From NCBI GenBank assembly GCA_016702645.1, contig JADJDP010000023.1, positions 1 through 64,000 on the forward strand: DNA of 64,000 bases. Direction: 5' to 3'. Under the pieces are notes generated by a model. That model was given only the letters and a program-made list of their open reading frames with translations. It ran no database searches and was not told the DNA's origin. This document shows positions 62,403 to 64,000 of this stretch, piece after piece. This stretch comes from Flavobacteriales bacterium. Lineage in GTDB: Bacteria > Bacteroidota > Bacteroidia > Flavobacteriales_F > PHOS-HE28. The translations under genes were made by a program, and so were the position numbers. Every line of letters begins with the position of its first letter. Within the stretch, counting starts at the first letter, position 1.

Positions 62403-62657
62403 TTAGTGCCTGAAGTGCACGAAGAGCCGCCCGAAATTGTCCCGGTCCTTGTCGATCCGGTGGTACATCTTCTTGATGTGCGGCTGCTGGAGGAAGCGTA
62501 TCACCTTCTTCTTCAACTGCCCGCTGCCTTTGCCAGGAATGATCTCCACGATCGGGATCCGCTTGTCCACGGCTTCCGCCATGATCTCGTTCAACGCGCG
62601 GTCGATGTCCTTCCCCTTGTTGAAGATGTCGTGGAGGTCGAGCTTGAGCTTTGCCAT
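62403..62657 (-). CDS. Small Smr-domain protein
   Basis: An 84-residue protein that is nothing but an Smr domain: LDLHDIFNKGKDIDRALNEI then the nucleic-acid motif EIIPGKGSGQLKKKVIRFL, and LFVHFRH. Smr domains (as in MutS2) nick branched DNA or RNA; solitary ones are of unknown role. It starts 2 bases after the HipA stop, so it is probably in the same transcript. Confidence 0.88.
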   Translation of the reverse strand: MAKLKLDLHDIFNKGKDIDRALNEIMAEAVDKRIPIVEIIPGKGSGQLKKKVIRFLQQPHIKKMYHRIDKDRDNFGRLFVHFRH

Positions 62658-62659
62658 GA

Positions 62660-63970
62660 TCAGAGCTTGATCAAGTGCGTCTTCCCGATCGCCTCCACCT
62701 GCTTCGCATTCACCTCCGCCTTCTTCGCGCACTTCTTCCACTTCTTCACACCCGCCTTCACCTCATCGATGATCACATCCGCCTTCTTGATGTTCATCTC
62801 CTTCGCCACCGCCAGCAGATCCGCGCGCGAGATGTCCAGTCGCTTACCGTTGATGCTCATCTGGTGCTGCTTCAGCCAGATACTGCCGGGGTTGTAGGCG
62901 AAGGTCACGTCGTAGGCGGGGCTGAGGTGCCACTCGCCCTGCGGGTCCATCAGGAAGGAGATGTTCTTCGTGTGGTCGTCGTGGTTGCGTGCGATGGCGT
63001 TGAAGCACATGCGGCGGAACAGCTGCGCCGCAGCAGGGTAGGGCAAGCCTAGCTGGCGCATCACCCCGAAGGCCACTTCGTAGCTGTGGGCCAGCGGATC
63101 GTTGTAGTCCATGTGCGCGATGCCGCAGAGCGTGGCCATGTGCAGCTTGTGCACGGTGCCCTTGGCGTCCAGCACGCGGTCGAAGCGCTGCGTGAGGAAG
63201 TGCGCGCGGCCATGCTCTTCCAACAGCCGACAGGGCATCATCTCCACCCCGCACGCCACGGCCATCAGGTGGTACGCGTATTCGATCCGGCCGAAGCCCT
63301 TTTGGATCGCGCAGTTCATCGGAGGTGACGCCATCGAACTTGATCAGGCAGTAGGTAAAACCCTCCAGCCCTTCGATCTGGCCACTGCGCACCTCGCCCG
63401 TCTTCGCGTTGAACGCCACGATCGCTTTTGCCCGCGCGCCACCTGCCGAGGTGCCAACGCGGATGATGTCCAACAGCGCTTCCTCCTTGCCCTTCGACTT
63501 GCGCGTCACGAATTGCTTGCGCGTGTCCAGCACCTGCCCGGCCATGTTCACCAATTCCTCCACCTCCAGCGACTCGCCCGGCGCCTCCAACTCGTGGTGC
63601 GCCGGCTCGAATTCCAGCGCGCCCATGCCGCGCACACCGGTGTAGCACAGCCGCTCCACGGGGTTCGCCGTGCCCGGCTGCCGGCCCTGGCTCGTCAGCC
63701 ATGCGTTCATCAACTGATCGCCGAAACGATCGGGCAGGCTGTCCGCCAACAGGCCCGGCAGCCCGCGGAAGGTCTCATCGCGCAGATTGCCGAAGGCGAA
63801 GACGTGCTCGCCGCCGTTCGCCTCGCGCAGCGGCATCATCAGCGGGGCCACATCAAGCCGGCCGCGTGCGAACGTGTGGTCGTACTGGAACTCCGCGCGG
63901 TGTTCGCGGTCGTTCCACACCACCAGCCCACGGGCTTGCCCCACAGCTTCACGGTGGCGTGCGTTACCAT
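62660..63970 (-). CDS. hipA: HipA-type serine/threonine kinase toxin; two apparent frameshifts
   Basis: About 436 residues in three frames. MVTHATVKLWGKPVG (from ATG 63970) shifts near 63927-63929 (one G missing) to LVVWNDREHRAEFQYD, and again near 63298-63303 (one extra base) to GFGRIEYAYHLMA. Repaired, the HipA order is complete: N-subdomain, GTSAGGARAKAI (P-loop-like), KFDGV, then the catalytic RNHDDHTKNISFLMD and LSPAYDVTFAYNPG. HipA phosphorylates Glu-tRNA synthetase in the E. coli system; here the target is unknown. The antitoxin, if any, begins outside the window. Frame breaks in two places mean either sequence errors or an inactivated toxin. Confidence 0.88.
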
Positions 63971-63999
63971 GTGCTCTTGGGTTTGGGCGGTTTTACATC
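63964..63999 (-). CDS. Possible 3' end of the gene preceding hipA (hipB-like?)
   Basis: A minus-strand frame open from the edge ends in KPPKPKSTW and TAA at 63964-63966, overlapping the hipA ATG. The position and overlap fit an upstream antitoxin gene, but 11 codons do not allow a family call. Confidence 0.3.
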   Translation of the reverse strand, partial: DVKPPKPKSTW

Positions 64000-64000
64000 G

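Noticed and set aside
1..64000. Insertion sequences, rRNA genes, prophage or CRISPR arrays
   Set aside because: No transposase, terminal repeats, rRNA signatures, phage structural genes or repeat-spacer arrays were found on either strand.

Overview
The window looks like part of the chromosome of a Bacteroidota bacterium, probably a Flavobacteriales-type lineage with unusually high GC for that group (the exact lineage is inference). The evidence is: seven secreted proteins with type IX secretion (T9SS) C-terminal sorting domains; Bacteroidota-type promoters (-33 TTG, -7 TAnnTTTG), eight of them with an exact -7 octamer; and families typical of the phylum, including a GWxTD protein, a Bacteroidota-type START-like protein, ribosomal protein bTHX, fused RibBA, the tsaD/tamB pair and a choice-of-anchor B protein. 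There are no insertion sequences, CRISPR arrays, rRNA genes or prophage. Gene density is high, with many 1-4 base start/stop overlaps.

Layout. 1-6850: secreted proteins (the end of a T9SS protein, an M1 peptidase, a PQQ-type sugar dehydrogenase) around a kinase-like unknown. 6854-11216: XerD, AroQ, a family 2 glycosyltransferase, a GWxTD protein and tRNA-Ser(UGA). 11263-21266: an MBL-fold hydrolase, an M36-like protease, a LamG protein, a GCS2-like ligase, a reprolysin-like protease with a dockerin-like tail and an outer-membrane barrel. 21455-26955: topoisomerase IV (parE, parC) with a PEGA-like membrane protein and a lipoprotein gene between the subunits. 27074-35432: an orphan DGQHR (DndB-like) gene, two large T9SS proteins, a tandem universal stress protein and a TPR protein. 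35538-41057: tsaD and tamB, divergent. 41061-47037 (minus): ribBA, two glycosyltransferases, an LptF/LptG permease and a histone-H1-like/START fusion. 47170-51039: tRNA-Met, a lipoprotein, rhomboid/gmhB/aminotransferase, YqgE and PdxH. 51111-56491 (minus): bTHX with a histone-like tail, TrmH, HU, and a tightly overlapped recQ-aag-fmt-cupin run. 56597-64000: IlvE, a membrane J-protein, a carboxypeptidase-regulatory-like protein, an ABC exporter followed by a GNAT fragment, a spermidine-synthase-like protein, a small Smr protein and HipA, cut near the window edge.

Themes. Envelope and secretion genes dominate: T9SS cargo, TamB, an LPS-type permease and glycosyltransferases. Three lysine-rich or nucleoid-type proteins (H1-START fusion, bTHX with a KAA tail, HU) lie within about 6.3 kb. 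Six genes carry eight apparent single-base frameshifts. Because these hit housekeeping genes and twice fall close together in one gene, consensus indels are a more likely cause than real decay.

No clearly new multi-gene system is visible. The best candidates for undescribed biology are the H1-like/START fusion, the NDRDPIL repeat tail on the metalloprotease, the membrane genes inserted between parE and parC, and the kinase-like protein near the left end.
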